Shown: positions 46,748 through 58,564 of the stretch, one piece after another
How positions within the stretch are numbered: the stretch's first letter is position 1
Layout of the letters: each line of letters opens with the position of its first letter
DNA from: Arthrinium phaeospermum
Lineage: Eukaryota; Ascomycota; Sordariomycetes; Amphisphaeriales; Apiosporaceae
Direction: 5' to 3'
Length of the DNA stretch: 64,000 nucleotides
NCBI GenBank assembly: GCA_006503535.1
Contig: QYRS01000002.1
Span: forward strand, 4,712,001 to 4,776,000
Program-made: the position numbers and the translations under genes
Notes under the pieces: model-generated
Told to the model about the DNA's origin: nothing
The model's database searches: none
What the model saw: only the letters and a program-made list of their open reading frames with translations

Positions 46748-48432
46748 ATGGCGACCTCTGTGACACCGACGGCCACGGCCACGGCCATGGCGGTCGAGAC
46801 GCGAATTCCCGCGATGCCGCCGCCCCCGGGCGCGATCTCTAACTTCGATCACCCGAGACCTTGGCTCGTCGGAACTACATCGCCATTTGCATCGCTCTTC
46901 CTTTCGTCATCGTTCCCTTTGCTCTACGGTGCTACGTCCGACTCTGCAGAAAGCGGACCTGGATCTTCGAGGACTGTAAGTACTCTCTTGCGCTTTATTT
47001 AAGCTTGAGGACTCCCGATTTCTCTTGCAATGTTCATCATAACTGACTATTAGATGAAACAGGGCTGGCTCTCGTCGCATGGGTAAGTGAACGTCTGAAT
47101 GACGAGACGCATGTTTGAGCGAAAGAATGACCTTGTGTAAGATGCTGACGGCTTTAACAACCACCAGATTGGCACCTTGACATTCTGTGGCACGGGCGCG
47201 GCTACCATGGTCCACTATGGCGGACGTCACTCGTGGGACATCACGGAGCAGCAAGCGCAAGAAGCAGCCTATGTAAGAGTTCCCCATCGCCAAAAGAAAC
47301 AAAGAAAGACACACAGAAACTAGGCGGGTTGACTAACATTGTTGGTGGCAAAAGTGGTTCAACATCGTCACGATCCATTACGGCGTCACCATCTGCCTCG
47401 TGAAGCTGACCATCCTCCAACTCTACCGGCGCGTCTTCTCGCCCGCGCGCCACGGCCCCTTCGACGTCGCCATCGTGGCCCTCGTCGTCTTCGTCGTCGG
47501 CTTCTACGTCGCGACCAACCTGGCAAAGGTCTTCCAGTGCACCCCGCGTGAGAAGATCTGGGTCTCCAGCCTGCCCGGCAAGTGCATCGACATCTCGACG
47601 CTGCTCAACGTGAGCGGCATCGTCAACACCGTGACCGACTTTGTTATCCTCGTGCTGCCCATCAAAGCCGTCTGGAACCTGAAGATGGGGGCGCGCAAGA
47701 AGATCACCGTCGTGCTGGTCTTTACGTTTGGTCTAAGGTAAAGTGCTTCCCTGCTGTGTATCAAATGTCTTTGCAGTCCACTAATCGGAGGACGGAACAG
47801 TGGCCCCGCATTCAGCTTGGCGGGGCTGATGGTCCGCTGGAGCGGTACTGGTAACCCCGACAAGACCTGGGTACACCCTGAGATCATCATGTGGGGGTAA
47901 GCTTCTCCCCATTTCGTCGCATTCTTTCGCAAAATCTATCACCGTGCTTTATGTTATCCGCCTACTCATCTACGAGATGGAACATTGACTCATTGTGACT
48001 AGGCTGGCCGAGTTGACAACCGGAGTGCTTTGCTACAGCGTGCCAGAGCTGGGCCTGCTATTGCGTAAGAAGCCAAAGCCGGGCCCATCCGACAGCATCT
48101 TGCAAGGGCGCTACCTTAAGGACTCGGCGTACCTCAATGGATCGGACAGAAGCGACGGCAGTAAACAGCACACCGGGCTCTCGACCATCATATCGTCGCA
48201 CGTCGGTGGCAAGTCCGGCAGAAACCGGGACCTGGATACCACGGCTGCTGGTATTGTCACGGGCGGGGACTATTACGAGTTGGACGAGCGTGATGGCTCG
48301 GGCTCGGGCTTTGGGTTTGGCCAGCAGGGCCACGCTGGTGTTGGGCGACAGCCGTCGCTGCCACAACTTGGAAGTGATGAGCTAGGAGTGGTTATCACCC
48401 AAGACTTTAGAGTCGAGTCTTCACTGGCTTGA
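46748..48432 (+). CDS. Seven-TM Pth11/rhodopsin-domain receptor-like protein (apparent frameshift)
   Basis: Exons are 46748-46975, 47054-47082, 47168-47272, 47355-47737, 47801-47896 and 48003-48432, with introns of 63-106 nt. The hydrophobic segments (NYIAICIALPFVIVPFALR, TGLALVAWIGTLTF, HYGVTICLVKLTILQLYRRVF, FDVAIVALVVFVVGFYV, SGIVNTVTDFVILVLPIKAVW, TVVLVFTFGLRSGPAFSLAGL, LAELTTGVLCYSVPEL) give a seven-helix layout typical of the fungal rhodopsin-domain family. The C-terminal 130 residues are polar, Gly/Ser-rich and cytosolic. One base is missing at the C3 run 46852-46854: adding C gives NFDHPETLARRNYIA and makes the total an exact multiple of three (423 aa). No CFEM domain is present. Ligand and pathway are unknown. 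Confidence 0.85.
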
Positions 48433-49088
48433 TTGATTGGGTTCATTGAATACTTAAAGGACGCCCGATAGAAATGGAATACAGAGCATTAACAGATTAG
48501 GTATTAATATCTAGTCATAGCTTAATACATGCTTACATACTAAGTATCCGGACATATGGTTCTTTCAACTTGTTGGAAAGCGTGAGTTGAAGAGTTGTGC
48601 CGCTGACATCTTGGCTTGAAGTGCAGATTAGCAGCAGAGTGGGGGGCATTTAGTGGAGGCAACGCGGGTTGTTCAGGAACATTTCCCCAGAGCAGCACGC
48701 TAAAGAATTGAACCGCGGGGGGATAAGCAGGGCCTATTTTTAGTGATTGGGGGCTATCAGCATCCGAAGTTCCTTCACTGAGCCCCCAGAAGCTAAACGC
48801 ACTCTATTCCGACGTCAGTAGTAGCACCGTTGCCCTTCTCATTAAAATGAATGAAAGACTGCACTTAGGGTAGAGGGGCAATGTTCATCATATCGTTACT
48901 CGGTATCACGCGACTGGATTTCAAACCCTTTTCCTCATCATGCAGTTGTGAATATTGTAGTGCCTGGCCAATAATATCAAGTTGCGTTTGTTCCTAGTGA
49001 AATCCCATCCATCCTCTACAGCCAAATGCGCAATTTCTTGAATCAAAGCAAATCGAAAAGAATCGAAAAGTAACCAGCCACGTCTCTA
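48433..49088. other. Gap between converging genes
   Basis: About 650 bases between the 3' ends of the receptor-like and DUF4267 genes. Nothing recognisable. Confidence 0.5.
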
Positions 49089-49466
49089 TTAGAGCAACAA
49101 AACACCCACAGTCCAAACCACGGGCGCATACAACCAGTGGTTCCAGTGCCCCTGCCCGTGCGCGAAGCAGGCCACGCCGTCGACAAAGGCCACGCCGCCA
49201 GCGGCGATCAGGGTCATGGCCAGGGACTTCTGGGTGCCCACCAGGGCGGCGGCCCAGATGGCGACGCCCTTGAAGATCTCCCGGGCGCCGTAGACGTGGA
49301 GCAGGGTGTCGACGATGCGTCGGTCCGCCGCGGTGGCGGGGGCCGATAGCTCGAAGAATTCGAGCGCGTAGGCCGGTTGGAGAAAGGCTCTCAGGCCAAA
49401 GAGGGTGAAGAGGGCGGCGAACATGTAGGCGGTTATGTTGAGGAAGGCGGTGCGTGAGGAAACCAT
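49089..49466 (-). CDS. DUF4267 small four-helix membrane protein
   Basis: A single exon of 125 aa. Four hydrophobic helices are visible (TAYMFAALFTLFGLRAFL, EIFKGVAIWAAALVG, SLAMTLIAAGGVAFVDGVACF and LYAPVVWTVGVLLL). The core VDTLLHVYGAREIFKGVAIW followed by GQGHWNHWLYAP fits the DUF4267 family of short fungal and bacterial membrane proteins. The function is unknown. The protein is complete from Met to stop and G/C-rich at third positions. Confidence 0.88.
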   Translation of the reverse strand: MVSSRTAFLNITAYMFAALFTLFGLRAFLQPAYALEFFELSAPATAADRRIVDTLLHVYGAREIFKGVAIWAAALVGTQKSLAMTLIAAGGVAFVDGVACFAHGQGHWNHWLYAPVVWTVGVLLL

Positions 49467-50418
49467 TATGCGAGATGGTTTGCTTGGGCTGGTTCTGTGG
49501 TGTATGGATTTGGCTCTGGGTGACTGTCAGTCAGTTGCAGGTGGCAAGCTCATGTGAACATGCAGTCTATGTGATAAGTCTGCGAGTATGACTTACAGTG
49601 CTACAGGGAGAGTCTGCTGGTTGCAGGAGCGTACTTTGTTCAAATAAAGTCTTTGGATGCTATGTGGGAGTTGTTTATTTCTCAAGGTATGGACAGCAAT
49701 TATCCGTAGTGGCCCTATTCTCAGTTTATATAGTTGATGGCATGCTACTCTCTATGGTTCTTTCGTTTCTGCTAGCTTTGGCTGGTATCGAATCGAATGT
49801 TCGTTCATGCACCGAAAGACGGCTTCAAGACCATGAGAACAAAGGTAATTCGAAAGATTGGATAAACACAACCACGAATGTGGAGATGTTTCGGACTTTA
49901 TGTATATCCCCTGATTATCAATTCCGGAAGCATCCAATGGAAAAGGTTGATTGAGGTTTTTTTTAGCTTCCTGATTAGACACATTGGAGGCGCCATTCCT
50001 TCCTTTAATCCTACTCTCCTCTGTCCAGTCTCTCATTTGGGTACATGGATCACGGAGGTTCTTAACGCCCCCGCCATCACGCGGCTAGGACTCCTCGGCT
50101 AAGCGGTCCCGTTCTGCAAACTGAGGCTGCTGCCAGTAAAGGAGCGGGTGTCGACGAGCATACAGCAAGGACATACTCAAAGACTTTCCATTGTATATGC
50201 TTCGTCCTATACATCTTGCTCACGTTATCTTTCCCATATTCTGGTCTTGTGGGTTGAAATTCTTCTAGAGAACTCGGAAACTGTCAGTGTCGTACATTGG
50301 TGGATTTCTTTATTGGTTCCTAACTCGTAACAAATTGCGCCGAAATACTATCGAGCTAAACAATGCATCGTTTCTTACATACAAACATATCGCATTCAAT
50401 ACTTAGGACCCCGCCCGC
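49467..50418. other. Intergenic, no supported gene
   Basis: About 950 bases, AT-rich. Nothing recognisable. Confidence 0.5.
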
Positions 50419-52080
50419 TTACTCCGCCGCCTCCTTCAGCCCGCGCAGGGTGATGCTGGCCCGCACGGTCGCCCCAGCACCGACCTCGAAGCCCTCCTCC
50501 TTGACCAGGCCGGGTGCTTCCATCACGTCGGCGAAGGGGACCTCAACGGAGCCCGTCTCGAGCTCCTTGTCCATCAGCGCGATCCGGAACGCGGCGGCGC
50601 CGGATAGCAGGTCGGCGGTGATGGGGACCTGGAAGGCCTGGTCGAAGGAGGGGTTGTAGATGTCGGTGCCCGGCGTGTACTTCTTTGCGGCGGTGCGGAA
50701 CTCCTTGTCGCCCCACGTCACCTTGATGCTCGGGCTCATCTCGTCGCGCTGGCCCTGGAGGCCGAGCGCGCTGGCGACCAGGATCGTGGCGAGGCCGACG
50801 ATCTGGCCCTCCTCTGTGGAAGATGACGATGACGACAGGGCGCCGGCGTCGTCGGTGAAGCTGAAGAACTTGGCGCGCACCGTCAGGTCGGTGCCCGTCG
50901 GCTCGCCCTTGTGAAGGCACGGCAGGGTCTGGGAGCCGCCGCTGAGCAGGAGGTTGCGGACGGTGGTGGTGGCGATGCCAATGTCCTCGTCGGAGCCGGG
51001 GTCCTTGTCGTTGACGTCGAAGACGACGTTCTGCTCGTAGTCGGCCACGAGGAAGTCGTGCGTCTCGTTCCACTCGGGGTCGAAGGTGTCCTCCTGGACC
51101 GAGGTGCGCCACTCGTCGCCGGCGCCGACGGCGACGCGGCAGTAGCAGTCGGGCACGTCCTTGATGAGCTTGGAGAAGAACTTCTTGGCGCCGCCCTTCT
51201 TCTCGCCCGTCACGCCCGTCGCCCGCTCCACCGTCAGCCGCAGCACCCCGTGCTGCGGCAGGTACGTCTTGAAGTAGTCGTTGTTGGCGTCCAGCTTGAC
51301 CAGGTACCGGTTCGGCAGCACCGCCATCGACGAGATGATGTTGAGGATCGCCTTGCGGATCGCCTTGTCCACCAGGGCCCAGTCGGCGAACTCGGCAGCG
51401 CCGGTGAAGTCCAGCTGGAGCTCCGGCGGGTTGATGAAGGCCACTTGGGCGGCGCCGATCTTTGGTTCCCTCTTGTCAGGTTCTCTCATTCCACCCTAAG
51501 GAGTATATCACGTGTAGGACATAACACTTACCAGCGGGATGATGTTGGTCAAGGGGGCTAGCAAGACGGAGAGCCTGCCCTTCAAATGAATGTGTTCAAT
51601 GCCCTTGTCGGTGAAATCGAATTAGCATTGCCGTCTCTAGGATAGAACGAGACAGTCTTTCTTACCAGCTTGGGAACCATGTGTGCATCCAGGTCAATGT
51701 CCGAGTCGCCTTCCCAGATGACGTCCATGTCGAGCTTGATGCCTTCGTTGTCCGTCTTGTGGACGTCGACGGCCGACACGCTCAAGGGGATGCTGCCCAG
51801 GTCAATCCCGACAAACTGCAGCTTGGCCAGAGGACCCGGGAGCATCTCGGCGAACATGGGCTCGACAATCTCCTTGATCATCCGGCTGCCGGCGACGTTG
51901 ATGTTGGGCCATAGTTGGGCAATGATGTCATTGAGGAAGCCTGTGCTCACCCACTGTTAGCGTCTTTGGATCTCCGGCGTGTTTGCCAATTCGGAACCAT
52001 TTTCAGCTTGGGGGATAGAGGCACAAACCGGCAGACTCGTTGCCTCCCGAAGCCGTCAACTTTTCCACGAGAGAAGCCAT
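50419..52080 (-). CDS. SMP-domain and C2-domain lipid-transfer-like protein (tricalbin/E-Syt-like, soluble)
   Basis: Exons are 52080-52029, 51940-51666, 51603-51532 and 51459-50419 (introns 88, 62 and 72 nt), encoding 479 aa. Residues 18-215 form an SMP-like domain (GFLNDIIAQLWPNINVAG, LGSIPLSVSAVDVHK, GIEHIHLKGRLSVLLAPL, IGAAQVAFINPPELQLDF), which in tricalbins and extended synaptotagmins carries lipids between membranes. A C2 domain follows (GVLRLTVERATGV, then DTFDPEWNETHDF and DVNDKDPGSDEDIG, with Asp clusters able to bind calcium). A second C2-like region ends the protein. Unlike tricalbins, it has no N-terminal membrane hairpin, so it should be soluble or recruited by its C2 domains. 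Nothing suggests truncation at the 5' end. Confidence 0.88.
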
Positions 52081-53600
52081 GATGAATGTGTTAAGTGTTT
52101 GTTGGATTAAAAATACGTAAAGTATCGTGATGCGAGTAACAGCACCCGTCGAATCTGCGGGGTTTGGGGAGCTATTGTAGTCGGGGCGCGCCGGTGGATC
52201 AAAGTTCCAGGGCTCCTCCTTGACTACTTGTTACACGATGATTGGGCGTGACAGGTAGATTGGGCGCTCGTAGCGCGAGTCATTATGACCCGATCTTTGA
52301 TATATTGTTACAGCTCATCTACCTACGTAGTCAAAGCGAGATTTACTGAAATGGCTGGGGGTATAAATAGAAATCCATATTAGTGGCTATATCGCGGTTC
52401 CCAGGATCTGGTTTGGTGGGGTCCAGCACTAAAACCAGCACACCGCCAAGAGTGACGCCAGGTACCACCCACCTCACTGCGTCGCACGTTGTGCCAGCAA
52501 AAACAGGAATCCTAAGGAGTATCCGTACATTCGACAGAGCTGGGATGAAAGTCGGCGCTGTTGGTATTCAACTCACATCCAATTAATGATTAATGCTCGC
52601 CACGACTTGTGTGCTACTTTGGATTGTGACACAACCCAGTCTCGTGCCCCTCATGCGTCATAAACGTCGGATCCGAACCCCAACAAGAAAGCCCGCCCAC
52701 CGGGTTAGGAGCAACTCCGCAACCCCTCTCCGCCTGACACACCCGCTCCCTCCCCGTCGACAGCTTCCAGCCCCTGGCAGGGGTGCAGAGCGTCCCACTC
52801 TGAAAAGAGCCATAATGATGTCGGGCTGCTGGTCGAGCTCGCGTGCCGTCGGGACTAGCCCGACGCGCGACTCCAGCATTGACAACAACTGACGGATGGA
52901 GTTGCGCGGGCCCGTCCCGAACGCATGCCAAGCACTCTTCATAGGATCAGGTAGGTAGTGGTCCTGCGGTCCCGTCATTTCGTCTGCGGGCTGATGCAGC
53001 GGCCATAGCCCGGGTCGGAAGTCGTCGGCCCTCTCGCCCCACGCACGCCCTTGACCAACCCCCCCCCTCGGTGAGACAACGCCGACCGTCGTCATCGACC
53101 AGATCCACATCGGCGCGGCCCTCACGCAGCCAATAGGACGGGAATAGGCCCGAGCCGCCTCACTTTTGTGTCCAACGTGTGTTAGTCCTGAGTTCGCCTA
53201 CATACTTATATGGGCATGAGCTGAACAAACTAAACTTGTCTGTTGAGTCTTTACACACATCATGGAATGTAGACCCAACCATAAGCTGCACCAAAAGAAC
53301 GGAGTTGAGCAATAGCTTGATACTTTTATGATATATAGTGATAATTGAACCGCTGATCTGGCCGATGAATTGGCATGCAAGTTCCAGGAAGTAGGATAGC
53401 ACTAACGACGCTGCGTTGGCCTGTAGGAGAGGGGAGGGGCACTAACACAGAGACCGACAAAACTGTAAGTTACAGCTATGCTCGCTCACTGGCATAAATC
53501 AGTTCCAGGAGGTGCATCGTTTACAAAACGATCCAGCCAAGCACACAATGGTAGCCAACTAATGGCCCGTTGATTATCTATGATGGCAATATCCAATTCA

Positions 53601-54160
53601 TAACGCATTGTGGTTGTCAGGAGGCGCAAAGCTTGGCTCTAGATCTCCGAGTTCATGCACCACTGAGGCAATGTACATAGCCCCCTTTTCAGGTGGTTTG
53701 GCGTCTACCAGACATCTTTTCACACGTTTGACATTATGTGGCCCAGCGACTCCAATCCCAGCACCCACGCGGGACAGTTTGATCACTCAGACTAGTAGTG
53801 AATCTGGTGTTCTTACCGTTATTACTTTATCAAGCGACTTTGTCCCTGTAATGTCGCTGTCCAAGGTGCTCAAGGACGAACAGGACATATCGTCTACCAA
53901 TGTCTCATAGGCGAGGCTCAGGTACGCTTGATCGAATTAGCAATTGAAGAAACCGGGCTGGCTCTGTTGTTGCTAAAAGGCAATATTAGTCCCAGGAAGT
54001 GGTGATGTGACACATTGAGCACCAAAAGGGTCGAGGTGAATTTGGTTAATGAAAGACCAGAACCATTAATCAAGAACGAAGGTGAACTCACCATGTCCCA
54101 ATCATTCAGCAAAATCTGCACATGCCCAATACACTGCACCATTGTGATGAAGGTCAATTG
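53601..54160 (-). pseudogene. Decayed gene, family unknown
   Basis: Coding-like pieces on the minus strand appear in order. First is MVQCIGHVQILLNDWDM ending at a GTGAGT donor. After TTTTAG comes QQQSQPGFFNC, then an in-frame TAA, then FDQAYLSLAYETLVDDMSCSSL to a GTAAGA donor. A last piece reads VGAGIGVAGPHNVKRVKR...HELGDLEPSF. The TAA may come from CAA by a C-to-T change, as RIP would cause. The last junction does not splice in frame. No family is recognised. It could instead be chance open frames. Confidence 0.35.
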
Positions 54161-54795
54161 ACCAAACCAGATTTGCCCTCAGCAGGAGGACAAGCACCGG
54201 GGTTAGGCAAAAAGCTCACCCGGCTCACCAACGCCAAGACGACGACACTATAGTTGATCGCGTTGACTCATATACTGGAGAAGACGCCTCACTTATTCCC
54301 CTTCGGTAGCCGCTGGAAGGTTGGGCGCGCGAGGTCCAGCATCAATGCGCTGTGCCATGAGCTGACGTCCGAGGAGCGTAACGGTATCGATGACCCTGTA
54401 CCCTCTGATACCAGGTGCTCCCCTGAGCTGCCTCTTAAGGACCTTGAACCAAAAGTACTGTGGCGGCGTGGCAGAACAATACCTGGCAGATCACGAAGAG
54501 TTTCTGGCTGTAGACGCTCTCAAAGTGAAAGGTCAGTGACATCGAAAACTTTTACCACATTTCATATGCTAACTCAAGGAAACAACGACCCAGCGAGGCA
54601 AGGCAGAATGAGATATAATACGGCATATATGTGTCAGAGATTACGGATGCCTCCATGAATTGATACGGCGGATGCGACTGTTAAGCATGAAACTGATCAA
54701 GGGTATGCTACAGGGAAGCAGCTCCCGTTGTTGCGTTCTGTGCTCTCAAAATAATTACACAGTTCTGCAAAATACGAAGTGATAGCTATTCGAAG

Positions 54796-54866
54796 TTCTG
54801 AGGGTAATCTGTCCCTTTGGACCTGTTGTTCCTGGCAGGGAAACCTGGTTCAGATCAAAAAGTAGA
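54796..54866 (+). repeat. Dispersed A-tailed repeat, copy E (diverged)
   Basis: TCTGAGGGTAATCTG, then CAGGGAAACCTGGTTCAG, then ATCAAAAAGTAGAG align with copy D at roughly 70 percent by eye, in the same order and orientation. The A-rich tail is short. It appears to be the oldest copy in the window. Confidence 0.5.
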
Positions 54867-55211
54867 GAGTGGATTGAACTAGATCCAAGAGAAACAATAC
54901 TCGAATTGCCTCCCTATTCATCTGAGTGATTCCTCTCAGAGGAACCAATCCCACCGTCTTCTGAAGTCTCGCGAAAAACGGTATGTCAATGCACCCATTC
55001 CGTTGTGGCCGCTTGCTTCAAGCTCTGTCGAAGCCAGTCCTATTAACATCCCTCAACGGCGATAGCTCACATTTGGTATAATACTTCATGTGAATGATCG
55101 ACAGGCCAGTTAATCCAATCATATATTATGTTCACAGGCTAAATACCATATTAGTAGCATCAAATGATCCCTGATATGTACGGTACATCATGATCTGGTG
55201 GGAGCAGCGCT

Positions 55212-55606
55212 CTCGCCACCAAGGGGACGTGGAAGCCCAACGATCAGCTCTTTTGGTTGTCTCCCAATGCATCTCCAGCCCCGTCTTGCCTGCTACGGAC
55301 GTTACACCGGGTCTATAAACCACTGCATAGCGCGCGATTCGTGGCCCTCAACAGGGAGACCGAAAAGCACGCCGCCGTGCTTGTGATGCTATGGAAAATT
55401 ACCGTGGAGTGGGAGATCATGCAACGCAGGCTGGAGGGCGAGAAGCGGCTCGACCGGATCGACAAGGCGGTGCAGAAGCTGGACCGCATAAAAGCCAAGT
55501 CGGAGCATACATTGTAGGCTACCGTGGAGCAGGCTGTCGGCGGGGCCTCGGAAGATTGCTTGCAGTTGCATGGAAAGTTACGGCGGATGTTTGGATCGGG
55601 ATGCGA
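55212..55606 (+). pseudogene. Coding fragment with in-frame stop, unknown helical protein
   Basis: One frame has strongly G/C-rich third positions: ALATKGTWKPNDQLFWL, then ARFVALNRETEKHAAVLVML, then EIMQRRLEGEKRLDRIDKAVQ, predicting a charged helix or coiled coil. A TAG at 55515 interrupts it, after which the same frame continues coding-like (ATVEQAVGGASEDCLQLHGK) to about 55606. There is no start codon and no recognised domain. A CAG-to-TAG change would explain the stop. It is most likely a relic; a genuine short exon is the alternative. Confidence 0.45.
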
Positions 55607-58564
55607 ATAACAGCCTGTCGACATACCTGGTGGCAGGAGTTCCCATAATGAACCGTCTGAACCCATGTTCGGGGGGTGGAAATGTATAAGGCGACTGTTG
55701 TGTCGGCAGTGGGGGAATCAGGGGTCACTAGTCCTGGAACTGGTCTCCCAACGGGTCTAAATGGCTTCAACTCGGGGTTCAAGACTCAGCCGGATCTTGT
55801 TTGATTGATGTCTTGGAGAAAGCAGGCGGCGCACCAGACGGCGCTGATCTTCGGGCTCGGATCGGCGGCGTGGAAGGCGTACATGTAGAGTTCCTCTCGC
55901 ATGCTGGATCTGTTTGTCGCTTGGTCGGCGGGAATAGGCCAGCTCTCTCGTTCCTCTGCTAGGGGTCGATGAGTCTAGAGACGAGGCAAGACATGTTGGG
56001 GCCGGTTGTGTTGGGTCGTTGGCGAGATGTGGATCACGTCACGGCGGCGTACGGGAGCGGGGGGCGGGCGACGAGAAAAAGAAATGTCGAGTGATTTGAC
56101 GAAGCAGCCTATGTCAAGAAGCTCAGGGGATCCTCTGATAGATGCAGCAGAGGAACTAGCAATACCAAAGCTGACGTGTCTCGGTGTCAAAGTGATTTCC
56201 AGTCATTGGTTGATGGTGGCCATCCTGTCCAAGACAGCCGGCCAACAGCATCTTGCCTCTAGACCAAACAAGTGCAATACCTACCGGGAAGCTTCCTCCT
56301 CGATCAAGACATTGGAAGAAGTTGCACTTGCCAGATAGAACGGCGGAAAGCGGATATTGTTTGCGAAAGACCGAAACACGCGAGCAGGTTCTTCCAAACG
56401 GGCAAAAAGTATTGACGGAAGGTTCCCTCCATCGTCAATCATGGAAGGAAGGCGCGGTAGGGCGGGTCGGACATAAATCAGGTACGGGTCCCGCCCAGAT
56501 CCACTGTAACTGCAAAGACAAGATCCGAAGAGACTGAGAATTCGACAACCGCATCGCAGATTCGGCTGGGCATTCGACTTCATTTCGAATAAGTAGGCGT
56601 CGGAGGTACCGTGTGGGTTGGAGACATAGAATCGGCGTTTGGGCGTCAGTTAGCAACACGAATAGATCGTGCAGTGACGGCAGACGGTTGGCGGTGTGTT
56701 GTGGTGTGTGTCGTGGTGTTTCGCCCGCTGCGTCCACTGTTCTGCGTAACCCCTCAGAGACCGAAGGCCCCCGAAATTCCGCAGTGGGCACCTGAGGGGC
56801 AGGGATGTGCGGAATTTGCCCAGCAACCACCCACGAAGCAACCAAGCAACGCAACACTCCCAAACACCATTAAACTCACAGTGTGTGATCGGTTTGCGGC
56901 AACTTTCTGGAAAAGCGATGCACTCTATTGGACTTCTCCAAGAAATGTTAACAAATGAATTCCTGAACTTTCTGACCACCATCTGGCTTGGTGCTTCATG
57001 GGTTCCGAGCGCTGATTGGACACTCAATTAAAGGTTGCATGCTTCACGGTTGTGGCCTTGTCAGCACGTTGCAGCTGCCATGGCAGCCATCACAGAAAAA
57101 AAGTTCACAAGTCTAGCAATGGCGAACAGCGAGCCAAGGCAAGGTCAAGCGGCCGAGACAAACATCGGATGTGGGCTCAGCGGAACGATTGGTTTCCTTC
57201 GAGAAGACTTGCAACACGCTTCGATCACAATCGATGAATAATAGATCGAAGAATCTTAAGATGCTCTTACCTGGCTCGTACGTCAACTAGGCCCCGTAGG
57301 CCCAGTGCTGCCAGGGGGAAGCAAAGTGGCAGGCGCTGAGGCGCTTAGGGGGGCCCATAGATAGCCTAGCACTTTGTGCTAGCATCTGCGGCATACGGTT
57401 TTTAAGTGGCCAAGCCAAGCCAGCAGGGCAAAAAAAGCTTGTTTCCACTCAATCGCGGCATTCGCTTGCTTATATCCTGATTATATCCCCTAGCTCCAGT
57501 GCTAGGCCGGCCCACCAACGCCCACTTGCTTGCTGAACTGCCGTTTGCCATGTGCGGAATCTTGCGAGAACATCGAGCAACTTGCAATTGTCAACTGTCA
57601 CACAACCCACTCTGCCCTCTTAGAGGCCGTTGTAAGCGTAACGGGCCTGTCAGGCTAGGTCCGCTCTCGCTTGCTACCTTGCAGCATCTCCGTAGTTCGG
57701 ACGGGGAGGAGGTAGAATTCCCCGAGGGCATTTACCCGACCACAAACCTGGCCAGCTTCGGCGGACCTACCGACGCGCACCGCCCTTCTTTCCTATTCTG
57801 CTGCAACCCATTTGCCGTCTTTTTTTTGACGCGTGCGTGTCTTCCGGTTCTGCCAGCGGCGAACGGAATGACGTCGCGCAGGCAACCAGGCACCTCCACC
57901 TTTGGGAAACAGTTCCCGAACGAGGCAAAGATCGGTCGAATATGGAGGGGATGGATGACCCCAGCAGTTGCATGAGCACACACCTTCGTCGGCCGTTCGC
58001 GACTACGGCCCAGGAGACTTTGCGCGATGGGCCAGATCGCAGAAGCCACCCGCCCAAGTGCGCGCCAACATCGGAATCCCGAACCTACAGGACTAAGAGC
58101 AAGCCTAATGCTTGACAATCGTCCATCCCCTGGCCCCCCTGGATTCAAGTGGGCTTGCCATCCCGGCTGGCCAGGGCGGCAGATCACCGCCTGCTAGGTA
58201 TCTACATGCTTCGATAGTTCCGAAGTTACGGGTCCAGTTCTGCCTTCTCAATGCACGGCAAACACTTACGTTTCCTGATGTTTTGAAATCTTCCATTCCG
58301 CTTTATTGGACCCCCTGTACCGCCCTATCGACCGTCGCTCGACCCGACCATGTCGACGATATTTTGGAGGTGTATAAGGGGGTCCCTCCCCACTCCCCAC
58401 AACAAAACTTTAACGAGGGGTCATATAAGAACTCGGCGGCGTCTCCCTGATGATACCTTGAGCTTCTCGAGATAGAAGACCAGTTGATTTCGTCCTTGCA
58501 TATTGAAGATACCCCCTTGTCATACCGCAAGTTTTTGTTTATTTTATATATATTGTACATCGTG

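Larger units (their letters stand above)
52081..58564. other. Gene-poor 6.5-kb region with relics
   Basis: No intact gene is supported. Listed separately within it are a decayed gene (53.6-54.2 kb), repeat copy E (54.8 kb) and a coding-like fragment with an in-frame stop (55.2-55.6 kb). A minus-strand piece near 55906-55790 (MREELYMYAFHAADPSPKI...) also has coding-like third positions. The last 250 bases are the promoter and leader of the A-T-R gene. Confidence 0.5.

Noticed and set aside
54254..54658. 134-residue plus-strand frame in the gene-poor block
   Set aside because: No domain, no consistent third-position bias, and no usable splice partners.
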